From Planctomycetota bacterium (GTDB lineage Bacteria > Planctomycetota > UBA1135 > UBA2386), in assembly GCA_029936315.1 (NCBI GenBank), contig JAPYTD010000001.1:41335-99719 (forward strand): a stretch of 58,385 bases of DNA, read 5' to 3'. The notes under the pieces were generated by a model. That model did not search any database. It was not told the origin of the DNA and saw only the letters and a list, made by a program, of their open reading frames with translations. Positions within the stretch are counted from its first letter, which is position 1. Each line of letters opens with the position of its first letter. A program made the position numbers and the translations under genes. Positions 9,672-18,845 of the stretch are shown here, one piece after another.

Positions 9672-11870
9672 CTACTGGACCTGCTCAAGCGTCATGACGA
9701 TCGGCAAGTGATCGGACGCAATCGGTTCGTCGGCAACGTACGTGCGGCGGATCTTCCAACCGCCGCTTGGCTTCACCAGCACATAGTCAATCTGGCGATT
9801 CGGTTTGGGTGACCCAATCGTCATCAACGGATGCGGTGGACTGCCCTGCGTCCAACCAAGCGCAAGAAGCCTTCGCAGCGGCTCGCTGTCGGGCAGTGCG
9901 TTGAGATCACCCGTCAGGATCATGGGCATGTGCACGCGATTGCAGAACGCCTTATCGATCAACGACACCGATGCCAACCGCGCCTCCTTCGAGCCAGTCG
10001 TCTTGAGCCAGTCGAAGTGGGTATTGATCAAGCGCAACTTGCTACCCGTTGCCAACACGGAGGACAGATCGACGTCGACGGCCATCGCCTGGTAGCGGCT
10101 CGAACTGGCGCTCGGGATGGCGTGGTTGCCGACGAACTCGAACGGGTGCTTGCTCAAGATTGCGTCGCCGTAGCCCGTTCTCTCGCCTTTGGATGGGCCA
10201 AACACGACCGACATGCCTGTCAGTCGGCCGAGTTCTTGGGCCATCGCATCGTTGCCGATCTCCTGCAGACCAACGAGGTCGGGGGCGTGGTCGCGGATGA
10301 CCTGCGCAATGCGCGCGAGGTCGAGCTTTTGATCCATGCCAACGCCGTAGTGGATGTTGTAGCTCATCACGCGGATGGTCTTGCGATCGACATGCGCTGG
10401 CTCCACGAGTTCCATGGACGCGAAGGTCGCAGCGTGGTCGCTGGGCCAACCGTCGGGGTGTTGTGACAACACCCGAGAATCGAGCACACGCCAGTTGTTG
10501 CCACGGGCGTAGACGTAGTCGATGCGGTCTTGGTGGCCGTCGCGAAACTCGGGGGACCAGGTCAGACCCGGCGATTGCACGGGGTCTGGATGGGCCGTGC
10601 GGAAGGCGTCGACGAAGTTCGCGTTCGCCATCGAACGGCTCACGGGCCACTCGACGACGCGGCCGCCGTGATTGGCTTGCTGGGCCGCGACCTCGGTCCA
10701 GTCGAGGTGCGAGCCGCTATTGAAATCGCCGCCGACGAGCACCGGAACGTCGGGAGTCTCGGCCAGGTGCGGCAACAGTTGCTTGAGGATGATGTCGATC
10801 TCCTTGCCACGCGTCTTGGCGTCGGCAGCGCCCAAGTCCTCGCCAGTGGCCCCTGCGGCCAACTGATTCTGCACGCTCGGCAGGTGATTGATCCACAACG
10901 AGTACGCCTGCACAGTGGTTCCGGGTCGCAGTTCGATGGTGACACCGCCGAACCGAAACCCACTTGCGAGCCGATGCGTGTCGGTAATCGGGTAGCGACT
11001 CATCACCGACAGGTTGCTCGAACGCAGGAAGTACTCGTAGCCGAGTCGTGCACTGATGCGTGGCCCACTGCCATAGGTCTCCTGCATCAAGACGATGTCG
11101 GCGTTGCACTCCTGGATCACGTCGACGACCCGCTGCACACCCACGTCTCGGCCTTTGCGGCGACCGCCGTGCCAGATGTTCCATGCCAGCACGCGCAGCG
11201 GTCGCCCGTGCCATTGCGGCAAAACGGCGGGAGCTCGCGCTTGGCCAAAGCGCGCCACGAACGCGGTGCGAATCGCCGCGGGAGACAACGCATGGGCATC
11301 GAACCTGACGGCACTGATGCTGACGTCATGCTTGCTGGACCCAAGCTGCAGCAACGCTTGCTGGGACGCCAGACTGCCGACACCCTGAAGGTCATGGATC
11401 GCCACGCGGCGACCGTCGTGGTAGAGATGCGCGACGCCACGTTGCCGATCAATGGCAAAGCCTACTTCGTGCCACTGGCCGTCGGCGATGCCTTGGTCCT
11501 TGGCTTCGGGACGGTGATCGACACGACGGCGACCATCGCCCGCGTTCCAGGTCCACGCGCCATCAGGCAGCACACTGAGCGCAAATCCAGCCAGCTTGCC
11601 GGATTCCCGGCCCAGGCCGTAGGCGTTGTTGGTCGTGTAGTCGCGGACCTTACCATCTTCCCAGGCCTTGTTGGCCGCGAGCACTGGCAGGGTGGCCGGT
11701 GCGGACGACATCTTCACGCACATGCGAAACGTAAAGCTGCCGCTGAGGTCGGCGGCCTTCGCGATCGCTCGCTGCGACGGGGTGGCGATTGCTTCGAGCG
11801 GATCCTGTGCAGGAGCAGCAACGCTGAACAACAGCGCGATCGCTGCTGACGTGAGGCGAACGGAATTCAT
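9672..11870 (-). CDS. Secreted LamG plus tandem endonuclease/exonuclease/phosphatase (EEP) protein
   Basis: 732 aa with signal peptide. Residues about 40-200 form a LamG/concanavalin-like domain (GSFTFRMCVKM ... DGQWHEVGFAIDR). Two complete EEP-fold domains follow. The first (about 228-470) has VLAWNIWHGG, VLMQET, GGDFNSGSHLDW, DRIDYVYARG and PSDHAATFA. The second (about 480-732) has VMSYNIHYGV, VGLQEI, LTGDLNALPDS, RQIDYVLVKP and ASDHLPIVM. Both keep the Asn, Glu, DxN and DH residues used for Mg-dependent phosphodiester cleavage. The substrate could be extracellular DNA, sphingolipid or inositol phosphate. Two active EEP domains in one chain is unusual. Confidence 0.85.
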   Translation of the reverse strand: MNSVRLTSAAIALLFSVAAPAQDPLEAIATPSQRAIAKAADLSGSFTFRMCVKMSSAPATLPVLAANKAWEDGKVRDYTTNNAYGLGRESGKLAGFALSVLPDGAWTWNAGDGRRRVDHRPEAKDQGIADGQWHEVGFAIDRQRGVAHLYHDGRRVAIHDLQGVGSLASQQALLQLGSSKHDVSISAVRFDAHALSPAAIRTAFVARFGQARAPAVLPQWHGRPLRVLAWNIWHGGRRKGRDVGVQRVVDVIQECNADIVLMQETYGSGPRISARLGYEYFLRSSNLSVMSRYPITDTHRLASGFRFGGVTIELRPGTTVQAYSLWINHLPSVQNQLAAGATGEDLGAADAKTRGKEIDIILKQLLPHLAETPDVPVLVGGDFNSGSHLDWTEVAAQQANHGGRVVEWPVSRSMANANFVDAFRTAHPDPVQSPGLTWSPEFRDGHQDRIDYVYARGNNWRVLDSRVLSQHPDGWPSDHAATFASMELVEPAHVDRKTIRVMSYNIHYGVGMDQKLDLARIAQVIRDHAPDLVGLQEIGNDAMAQELGRLTGMSVVFGPSKGERTGYGDAILSKHPFEFVGNHAIPSASSSRYQAMAVDVDLSSVLATGSKLRLINTHFDWLKTTGSKEARLASVSLIDKAFCNRVHMPMILTGDLNALPDSEPLRRLLALGWTQGSPPHPLMTIGSPKPNRQIDYVLVKPSGGWKIRRTYVADEPIASDHLPIVMTLEQVQ

Positions 11871-11926
11871 GAGTAGCCGACGAGGTTAGCTCGTCGACCG
11901 GCTAGTCGGATAGGTGCCGGCGGTAT

Positions 11927-12523
11927 TTACTCGCGGACCGATGCAGCAACCGCACCTTCGCAACTTGGGCAAGCGAGATCGGCCCACAACTCTGCTTGCG
12001 CCACGTTCCGTTTGTCAGTCAACAGCCCCATGCCCTTCTTGGCGCGACGCTTCAACTCGCTGTGCCACGCTTTGCGCTCGCGCTTGTTGAGACGAAGGCG
12101 GTCCATGCGTTTGTCCATCCAACGAGTGACCAGGGTATGCAAGACATCGATGCGCACCTTCATGTGCTCGCTCTTGAGCCGTTCGCGCGACCCCTTGTCC
12201 AAGCCCAAGCCCCAGGTGTTGCGCGTCATCTTGAACGAGACGAAGTCCGGGCGGGCGCGGTAGTGCCGCAGTGCCTCTAGCACATAGACACACGTCGGGC
12301 ATCCGGAAATGAAGTGCGTGTAGGCACCGTCGTCCTGCTTTCGCAGTAGGAGGTCGGCCGTTTCATTGCTGACACCATCGTCGTAGAGCCCTTCGAGCAC
12401 GGCATGGAAGATCTCGGTGTTGAAGTCGATCTTGGCTGCGGGGTCCTGCATGTGCGTTGGCGAAGCGGTCGGCTGGATCAGGCCAATCGCGAACAACAGA
12501 GTGAGAATGGTCGGGTGCTTCAT
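11927..12523 (-). CDS. Secreted protein with two CPxC motifs, function unknown
   Basis: 198 aa with an N-terminal signal peptide (MKHPTILTLLFAIGLIQPTAS). Two thioredoxin-like or metal-binding CxxC sites are visible: GCPTCVYVLEAL at about residues 74-86 and LACPSCEGA near the C-terminus. The middle is basic and helical (RKAWHSELKRRAKKGMG). No family is recognised. The pairs could bind a metal or form redox disulfides. It is divergent from the small lipoprotein gene at 12670 with about 145 bp between starts. Confidence 0.7.
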   Translation of the reverse strand: MKHPTILTLLFAIGLIQPTASPTHMQDPAAKIDFNTEIFHAVLEGLYDDGVSNETADLLLRKQDDGAYTHFISGCPTCVYVLEALRHYRARPDFVSFKMTRNTWGLGLDKGSRERLKSEHMKVRIDVLHTLVTRWMDKRMDRLRLNKRERKAWHSELKRRAKKGMGLLTDKRNVAQAELWADLACPSCEGAVAASVRE

Positions 12524-12669
12524 GGGGATACCGTGGTCGTTTGCCGCGTTGTCGGCGAACAGACGACTCCGACAACCCGGTGTTATCCAAAAGGCACTAA
12601 AACCGACTCGGCGTCACCCTGCCCCACTGTCTGATGGTGCTCGCAACCCAGGCCAAGACAGCATCCAAC

Positions 12670-13311
12670 ATGAAGAGCACGTTCCATCGCACCCTACTCC
12701 TGACATCCCTGCTAGGGATCCTGGCCGGCTGCGGCTCCGAGCCCGTCGACGCAATGTGGCCTTGCCGACCGGACGATTCGGAGGACGACATCCAACCGAA
12801 GAACATATCGCTCATACCGGGCGGCGGCATCGAAGTGAAGGACACCGCCAACGCAACGTTGTGGCGTGCCACCGATAGCGCCAAGACTCCCTACCGATTG
12901 TCGATGCGAGTGCAGACGACCAACCTGGCCCTGCATGCGCACGGCGCTGGAATTGCGTTCGGTGGCAGTAACGTCGACGGCGACAAGCAGGCCTACACCT
13001 ACTTCTTGGTGCGTGGCGACGGATACTTCTTGGTCAAGACGCGCGACGGCGACAACACCAACGACATCTGCCCGTGGACCGAGCACGATGCAATCACCAA
13101 GGAAGACTCTGACCAGAAGGCGAGCAACGTGCTGAGCGTCACGGTCGGCAAAGGAGAGACGCGCTTCCTCGTCAACGGCACGGAGGTCTACAAGCACACC
13201 AGCCAACAGCTGCACACGATTGGCAAGTATGGGGTCCGCCTGGTGCACGACCTCAGCGTGCGCTTCGACCAGATCGAGCTGACGCACGGCGCCGAATCGC
13301 AAGAGAACTAG
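12670..13311 (+). CDS. Lipoprotein with LamG/DUF1080-like beta-sandwich
   Basis: 213 aa. The ATG at 12670 is preferred because it begins a lipoprotein signal with lipobox LAGC (Cys21). The rest resembles the concanavalin-like fold of DUF1080/3-keto-disaccharide hydrolase-type proteins (YRLSMRVQTTNLALHAHGAG, LSVTVGKGETRFLVNGTEVY, GKYGVRLVHDLSVRFDQIEL). Probably a lipid-anchored binding protein. Its stop codon lies inside a CTAG that also provides the stop of the convergent gene, so the two genes overlap by 4 bp. Confidence 0.75.
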   Translation: MKSTFHRTLLLTSLLGILAGCGSEPVDAMWPCRPDDSEDDIQPKNISLIPGGGIEVKDTANATLWRATDSAKTPYRLSMRVQTTNLALHAHGAGIAFGGSNVDGDKQAYTYFLVRGDGYFLVKTRDGDNTNDICPWTEHDAITKEDSDQKASNVLSVTVGKGETRFLVNGTEVYKHTSQQLHTIGKYGVRLVHDLSVRFDQIELTHGAESQEN

Positions 13312-15128
13312 TTCTTCAGCCGCTGCAACTGCCGACCGACGCGTTGCACAAGTTGCTGGTTGCCCTCGCGCTGTGCGCGCTGCAGCACACGCCTACCTAG
13401 CAGGATTGCCTGGTTTAGATCCCCGCCGAGCAGAGTCGCGCGGAACAGCACGTGTTCGTCTAGCAGTGACGGCGCGCTGATGGCGTTGAGCTGCTTCGCG
13501 AATCGCAACGCGCGAGCACCGTTGCGGACTGACGCGTCGGGCGACTGTGACAGCACGACGGCCAGGTTGCGCAGCAAGTCGCGGTTGTCGGGCGAACGAT
13601 CGTGGCCAGCATCGAAGTGCCGCAGTGCTTCTTGGTAGTTGCCTTGCATGCCGTACATCGCGCCGAGGTTGTTGTAGGTCAGCGGATTGGCGGGGCGGAC
13701 CTTCAGTGCGACATCAAAGAACTGCTTCGCCTTCTGAAAGGCCTGCTGGCGCGCCCAGTAGTTGCCAACCGCGTTGTTGTCCTCAAACGCGTCAGGGTAG
13801 ATCGCGAGCGCTCGGCGGTGGTGCTCGATGCCCGCATCCGGATTGCCGCGTCGATCGAGCAAGCTGCCGAGATTGGAATGCGCAAGCCAGGAGTCGGGTT
13901 CGACCTCGATCGTCTGGCGCCACAGGCGTTCGAGATCCTGGTAGATGTCGACGCGGCTCCAAGTGCCGATCGCCAATAGCATGCTCAGCGACGCAGCGAT
14001 GCCGGCGAAGACCGGGACCTTGCGCACGACGTAGGCACCGCCACAGGCGAACAGCGCAATCGGACCGATGCTGGGAAGATACTGGAAGTGGTCCGCCGCG
14101 AACGCGTAGCGCAGGTAGTAGTAATCGACGAGCCCGGACACCGGCAGCAGGTTGGCGACGTAGATCCACAGCGCCAGCGACACGGCAATGGCACCCCGCT
14201 TGCGCGCACGCACGACGGCGACCACGCTGGCGACCAACAAGGCCAACAAGACGAGCGTCGGCAACCAACTGACCGGCGAGCTAGTGATTTGCCACTTCGC
14301 GTAGGAGAACGACAGACCAAACGGAATCAGCAACTTGCTCAGGTAGAAGCCGACGACCTGGCCGAGCAGCGCCAACCGTTCGGTCATCGCCAGTCCCCAG
14401 TCGTGGCCAACCGCTCCTTCGCCTCGTTCCATGACGATCGTTGTGGCCGCAGCCAACAACGTCATCACGACAAGCGGCACCAGCGCGCGCAACGAAGTCC
14501 GCCCCTCACGGCGATGCCAGATCGCGATCGCGAACAACGTCACCGGCAACATCAACGTTGCCGTCTTGGCCAGCAGCGCCGCCAGGTACAGCAATCCAGT
14601 GCGCACCAAGGTGCCGCGCGTCGGCGCCGTGAGGTGCGACAACCACAGGTGGCACGCGCCGAGATAGAACAGGGCCGACAGCGTGTTCTTGCGTTCGACC
14701 AGCCAGGCAACCGACTCGCTGTGCACGGGATGCACCAAAAACAACACGGCCGCGAACACGGCCCCCGGCAACGACAAGCGATGGAGCAACAACCCGAACA
14801 ACAACGCATTCGCGGCGTGCAGCAACACGTTCTCGACATGCATCACGGTCGGCGACAAGTCCCACAGTTGGCAGTCGAGCCACCAAGACGTGTAGGTCAG
14901 TGGGTAGTACTGAATCACCGCTCCCGGCTCAAACCAGATGCGCCACAAGCCGTGCGCAGTACGCAGTGTCTCGTTGTCGCGGATCCAGTCGGTGTCATCC
15001 CACAAGAACCCACCACTGAGCGCGGGCCAGTAGACGAGCAGGGCCAGCGCCGCGAGGGCGACGTAGCACATGGAAATGCGAGATGGCGATGGCACCTGAT
15101 GTGATCTTCGCGCAAGCCGCTGAAGCAT
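13308..15128 (-). CDS. TMTC-like multi-spanning membrane protein with C-terminal TPRs
   Basis: 606 aa. About ten to twelve hydrophobic segments span residues 20-395, beginning with a PMT/TMTC-like signature (WPALSGGFLWDDTDW ... LLHAANALLFGLLLHRL ... HPVHSESVAWLVERKN). Residues about 400-600 are TPRs (SWLAHSNLGSLLDRRG, TYNNLGAMYGMQGNYQEALRHFDAG). The architecture matches the O-mannosyltransferase-related TMTC family, with luminal WDD residues typical of GT-C glycosyltransferases. A role in protein or glycan glycosylation is likely but not proven. Its 3' end overlaps the convergent lipoprotein gene at CTAG. Confidence 0.8.
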   Translation of the reverse strand: MLQRLARRSHQVPSPSRISMCYVALAALALLVYWPALSGGFLWDDTDWIRDNETLRTAHGLWRIWFEPGAVIQYYPLTYTSWWLDCQLWDLSPTVMHVENVLLHAANALLFGLLLHRLSLPGAVFAAVLFLVHPVHSESVAWLVERKNTLSALFYLGACHLWLSHLTAPTRGTLVRTGLLYLAALLAKTATLMLPVTLFAIAIWHRREGRTSLRALVPLVVMTLLAAATTIVMERGEGAVGHDWGLAMTERLALLGQVVGFYLSKLLIPFGLSFSYAKWQITSSPVSWLPTLVLLALLVASVVAVVRARKRGAIAVSLALWIYVANLLPVSGLVDYYYLRYAFAADHFQYLPSIGPIALFACGGAYVVRKVPVFAGIAASLSMLLAIGTWSRVDIYQDLERLWRQTIEVEPDSWLAHSNLGSLLDRRGNPDAGIEHHRRALAIYPDAFEDNNAVGNYWARQQAFQKAKQFFDVALKVRPANPLTYNNLGAMYGMQGNYQEALRHFDAGHDRSPDNRDLLRNLAVVLSQSPDASVRNGARALRFAKQLNAISAPSLLDEHVLFRATLLGGDLNQAILLGRRVLQRAQREGNQQLVQRVGRQLQRLKN

Positions 15129-15306
15129 GGGCGCAAATTCAGCAGATCACGTCTTCGTAGTGCGCAACATGCGAGGTGAACTGCTGGAGCTCAGCTCGGG
15201 GCGACAAGATCCCGTCGCAACGTCCGGGTGATCATTTAGCAGCGTGATGCGATGGGCTTAGCATCATTACGAACACCTCATCATCATTCGTGACTAGCTT
15301 GCTCTG

Positions 15307-15942
15307 ATGGCAACCACCAAGAACCCAGCGAAGATCCCGCTCACAGCCAAGGTGCTCTACACGGCATTCATGGCCGTGCTGGTGCCATTCTACTGGCATA
15401 ACTACGGGCCGACGAACTTCCTCTACTTCTGCGACCTCGCCCTCTTCTTGACCCTCTACGGGATGTGGACGGAGAAGTCGCTGCCGATCAGCATGGCCGC
15501 CGTTGGCATCCTGATCCCGCAGGCCCTGTGGGTCGCGGACTTCGCCACCAATCTGTTTGGCCAGCCACTTGCTGGGCTGACGGACTACATGTTCGAAGCG
15601 CACAACCCGCTCTTCAACCGTAGCCTGTCGCTGTTCCACGGCTGGCTACCGTTCTTGCTCATCTGGCTCGTTGCCCGAGTCGGCTACGACCGCCGCGCCG
15701 CCCTGCTGTGGATCGCCGTGGCGTGGGTCGTGCTCTTCGTGTGCTACCTGTGGATGCCCGCGCCGCCGGTTGACCCGAGCGATCCCAACAAGCCCTTCAA
15801 CATCAACTACGTGTTCGGCCTCAAGGACGCCCAGACGTGGATGCCTGAACTTGCATGGTTTGCGATCGTGATCGCCGCGCAGCCATTCGCCGTGGTCGGA
15901 CCTACGCATCTATTGCTGCGCAAGTTCGCCACGCGGGCGTAG
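15307..15942 (+). CDS. Six-helix integral membrane protein, function unknown
   Basis: 211 aa, no signal peptide, about six hydrophobic segments (for example LYTAFMAVLVPFYW, FLYFCDLALFLTLYGM, WLPFLLIWLVARVGY, ALLWIAVAWVVLFVCYLWM). A conserved-looking loop reads APPVDPSDPNKPFNINYVFG. It resembles uncharacterised membrane proteins annotated only as hypothetical in planctomycetes and relatives. No charged catalytic motif is evident. Confidence 0.75.
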   Translation: MATTKNPAKIPLTAKVLYTAFMAVLVPFYWHNYGPTNFLYFCDLALFLTLYGMWTEKSLPISMAAVGILIPQALWVADFATNLFGQPLAGLTDYMFEAHNPLFNRSLSLFHGWLPFLLIWLVARVGYDRRAALLWIAVAWVVLFVCYLWMPAPPVDPSDPNKPFNINYVFGLKDAQTWMPELAWFAIVIAAQPFAVVGPTHLLLRKFATRA

Positions 15943-16176
15943 ACGGTCGGGCTGCGGCGCAGGTTCTACAAAGCCAACAGGCTTGCCGAACAGCGCATCA
16001 CAGAGGTTCGCATGCAGCGAACGGATCGGTGCAGATTGCGGCTGACGAAGAACGCCCGCGCAACCACACCGACTTGGCAGCTTCACTTGCTACGAGAGCA
16101 TTGCGTGCTGCGGGACTATTTGAAGCACAAGCAGGACCAGGCGATGCCTAGCACTGCGTCATGCCTAAGCGTTGCA

Positions 16177-16527
<351 letters not shown>

Positions 16528-16771
16528 ATCTTCGCTCCGGACCCGTGATCACGTAGCTCTTTCGACCGAGTTCACGACGGCTTGTCGTGTTCCCTCGCAT
16601 GGCTGCTGGCATGAAAACCTCAACGAGAAGTTCCCCTACCAATGGCACCGAGAGAGCGGGCGAGTGCGGGTCCTCCAGTCGCTGTTTCATCCGGAGGCGT
16701 CGACTGGGCCGCATTCCAGGCCCGGAACCCTACCCGCGCGCGTTCGCAGTAGCAATCGCGGGAGCACCCTG

Positions 16772-17860
16772 CTAACGCAAAGCTCGCAGATGGCGCCATC
16801 CGACCAACTTGCGCGAGGCCTCATCCCAAAGGCGCAGGTTCAGCGAGCGGAAGCTGGACCAGAATGTCATCGGCGTCACCGACGAGAACATCGGGTTGGC
16901 CACGTGGCAGCGCTCGAGGTGGTAGTTGGGGATTCGCGGGCTGAGGTGGTGGATATGGTGGAACCCGATATTGCCGGAGAACCACTGTAACACCTTTGGT
17001 AGACGCAAGAAGGAGCTGCCCTTGAGCCCGGCAACGGTGTAGTCCCAGTTCTCGGTGTGCTCCCAGTAGGCGTCCTCATACTGGTGCTGCAGGTAGAACA
17101 GCCAGATGCCGCCAGCGCCACCGCCGAGCATGATGGCGGTCTGCAGGATCAGATAAGGCACGAACCCGAAGATCGAGCCCATCACGCAAATCATCACGAA
17201 CAGCGCGATGTTGGTGTTGCGGACGGAACGGCGCTCGCGGTCCGGAGCGCCCTTGCGAGAGAACCGCTGCAAGCCGAGGAAGAGCACGGCAGGCGCCACC
17301 AACAACAACACAAATGGGTTGCGGCTAATGCGATAGGTAAACTTGGTCCAGCGCGTCGAAGCCAGATATTCGACCACCGTCATGGTCCAGACATCGCCGA
17401 CACCGCGGCGATCGAGGTCGCCGGTCGCGCCGTGATGGATCGAGTGCTCGCCCCGCCAATGGCGATACGGCGTAAACGCCAGCATCCCGGTCAGGCCACC
17501 AACGAGGTCGTTCGCGACTCGCGACGAGTAGAACGAACCGTGGGTCGTATCGTGGAAGATGATGAAGACGCGAACCAGCAGCGCGGCGCCAAGCACGATC
17601 AGCGGCACCGCCAGCCACCAGCTGTATTGCACTGCAAAGAACAGCATGACCCAGACGCTGGCGTAGAGGCTCAGAGTCGACACGAGTTGCCAGGTGCTAC
17701 GCCAGCGGCTCGCCTTCTGGTACGGCTCGACCAGCGGACGCCAGTCGTCGATCGTGTACGAAACCTCTTCAGACGGCTTGTTTTGCGGCTGAGGAGGAGA
17801 CAGGCGGCCTTCGACCTGCAAGAGGCAAGGACCATTATCTTCGGATTGGGGTGCGCTCAT
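16772..17860 (-). CDS. Membrane fatty acid desaturase
   Basis: About 362 aa. The start at 17860 (MSAPQSEDNGP) is preferred over the longer 18028 start, whose extra 56 residues are unrelated to the family. Three His boxes are intact: HDTTHG, the HxxHH-type in GEHSIHHGATG, and GFHHIHHLSPRIPNYHLERC. Four hydrophobic segments flank them. Matches the delta-12/omega-6-like FAD family that desaturates acyl lipids in the membrane. It is divergent from the TetR gene 340 bp away, so TetR may also act on it, although the visible operator lies next to tetR. Confidence 0.9.
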   Translation of the reverse strand: MSAPQSEDNGPCLLQVEGRLSPPQPQNKPSEEVSYTIDDWRPLVEPYQKASRWRSTWQLVSTLSLYASVWVMLFFAVQYSWWLAVPLIVLGAALLVRVFIIFHDTTHGSFYSSRVANDLVGGLTGMLAFTPYRHWRGEHSIHHGATGDLDRRGVGDVWTMTVVEYLASTRWTKFTYRISRNPFVLLLVAPAVLFLGLQRFSRKGAPDRERRSVRNTNIALFVMICVMGSIFGFVPYLILQTAIMLGGGAGGIWLFYLQHQYEDAYWEHTENWDYTVAGLKGSSFLRLPKVLQWFSGNIGFHHIHHLSPRIPNYHLERCHVANPMFSSVTPMTFWSSFRSLNLRLWDEASRKLVGWRHLRALR

Positions 17861-18200
17861 GAATGCCGTTCGGGGCCAATCAAAGCTGGGCTGTGGCCCA
17901 CGGACTGGGGGCTCTGAGGCCGAGCAGGTTATCGGTTTAGGGTACCGATTGGCACGAGAACATCGGCCCATGACAGACTTCGTGCGATCCCTGACGATGC
18001 AGTAATTGGCCGGCCGCAAGCACATCACAAGGCACGGCCTTGGCTTTCGAATGCCTACGACTCAGGGGAGCCGGCCGCCGCGAGGCAAAGAACCCGCCAG
18101 TTCTTGCCCCATTCGGGCGAGCCAGGCGACGGCCATACACACATTGCCCGACATCCCCCCCTTTAAATCTACCTACTACTTGGTAGGTTCACCCATCGTG
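17861..18200. other. 340-bp intergenic region between desaturase and tetR
   Basis: No coding sequence is supported here. It should contain the divergent promoters for the desaturase and the TetR operon. The only clear element is the dyad at 18171-18188, listed separately, with an AT-rich stretch (TTTAAAT) just before it. Confidence 0.6.
18171..18188. promoter_or_regulatory. Operator-like dyad upstream of tetR
   Basis: Perfect inverted repeat ACCTAC-6 nt-GTAGGT, 12 bp before the TetR ATG and just after TTTAAAT. Size, symmetry and position fit autoregulation by the TetR protein encoded next. No clear second copy is seen before the RND gene or the desaturase start. Confidence 0.6.
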
Positions 18201-18764
18201 ATGGAGCGCAAGCAACAGATCCTGGCAACCGCAGCGGACATCCTCCAGCACAAGAGCTTCGCGGCGTTCAGCTACCAGGATCTGGCCGAGCGACTCGGCA
18301 TTCGCAAGGCGAGCATCCACCATCACTTTCCAACCAAGGACGAACTCGGCATCGAGTTGCTGAAGTTCTTCCAGGCACGCGGCGACGCCTTGATGGCCGA
18401 GACGCTCGCCGACGCGGCTTCGCCGGGCGAGGCCCTGCGAATGATCTTCTCGATGTGCGAGAAGGTCATGCTCGACGGCGAAACCAAGGTTTGCCCGTCC
18501 TGCGCGTTCGAAGTCGACGCCAAGAACCTGTCGCCGGCGTTGATCGAAATGCTGCGGCAATCCAATGAGTCGTTTCAGAATCAGCTCGCCAAGCTGCTCG
18601 ACGCAGCGCGTGCCGGCGGCGAGATCGAGTTTCTCGGCGACGTGAAAGACCAGGCAGCGACGCTCGTTTCGGCTCTGCAAGGCGCACGCATCGCCGAGCC
18701 GATCATGGGCCGCGAACACTTCCGCGGCGTCGTTCGCCAGCTCCTGCAAAGCCTCGGGCTGTAG
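18201..18764 (+). CDS. TetR/AcrR-family transcriptional regulator
   Basis: 187 aa from the ATG at 18201; the longer open frame has no HTH content upstream. The N-terminal HTH is clear (AADILQHKSFAAFSYQDLAERLGIRKASIHHHFPTKDELG). The C-terminal ligand domain has VCPSCAFEV, a Cys pair seen in several TetR subfamilies. It is first in an apparent operon with the RND, LolA-like and beta-barrel genes, probably repressing them until a hydrophobic or lipid ligand binds (inference). Confidence 0.9.
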   Translation: MERKQQILATAADILQHKSFAAFSYQDLAERLGIRKASIHHHFPTKDELGIELLKFFQARGDALMAETLADAASPGEALRMIFSMCEKVMLDGETKVCPSCAFEVDAKNLSPALIEMLRQSNESFQNQLAKLLDAARAGGEIEFLGDVKDQAATLVSALQGARIAEPIMGREHFRGVVRQLLQSLGL

Positions 18765-18845
18765 CGAGCCCAGGCGAGCACCACCCCCTCAAACCAGACA
18801 CGACCCCCTGACAACCCAGAATCTCCCTACTGATAGATAGTCTGA

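Noticed and set aside
14088-15104. 338-aa ORF antisense to the TMTC-like gene
   Set aside because: Gln/Arg-rich shadow of a high-GC coding strand; the TMTC frame has TM helices and TPRs.
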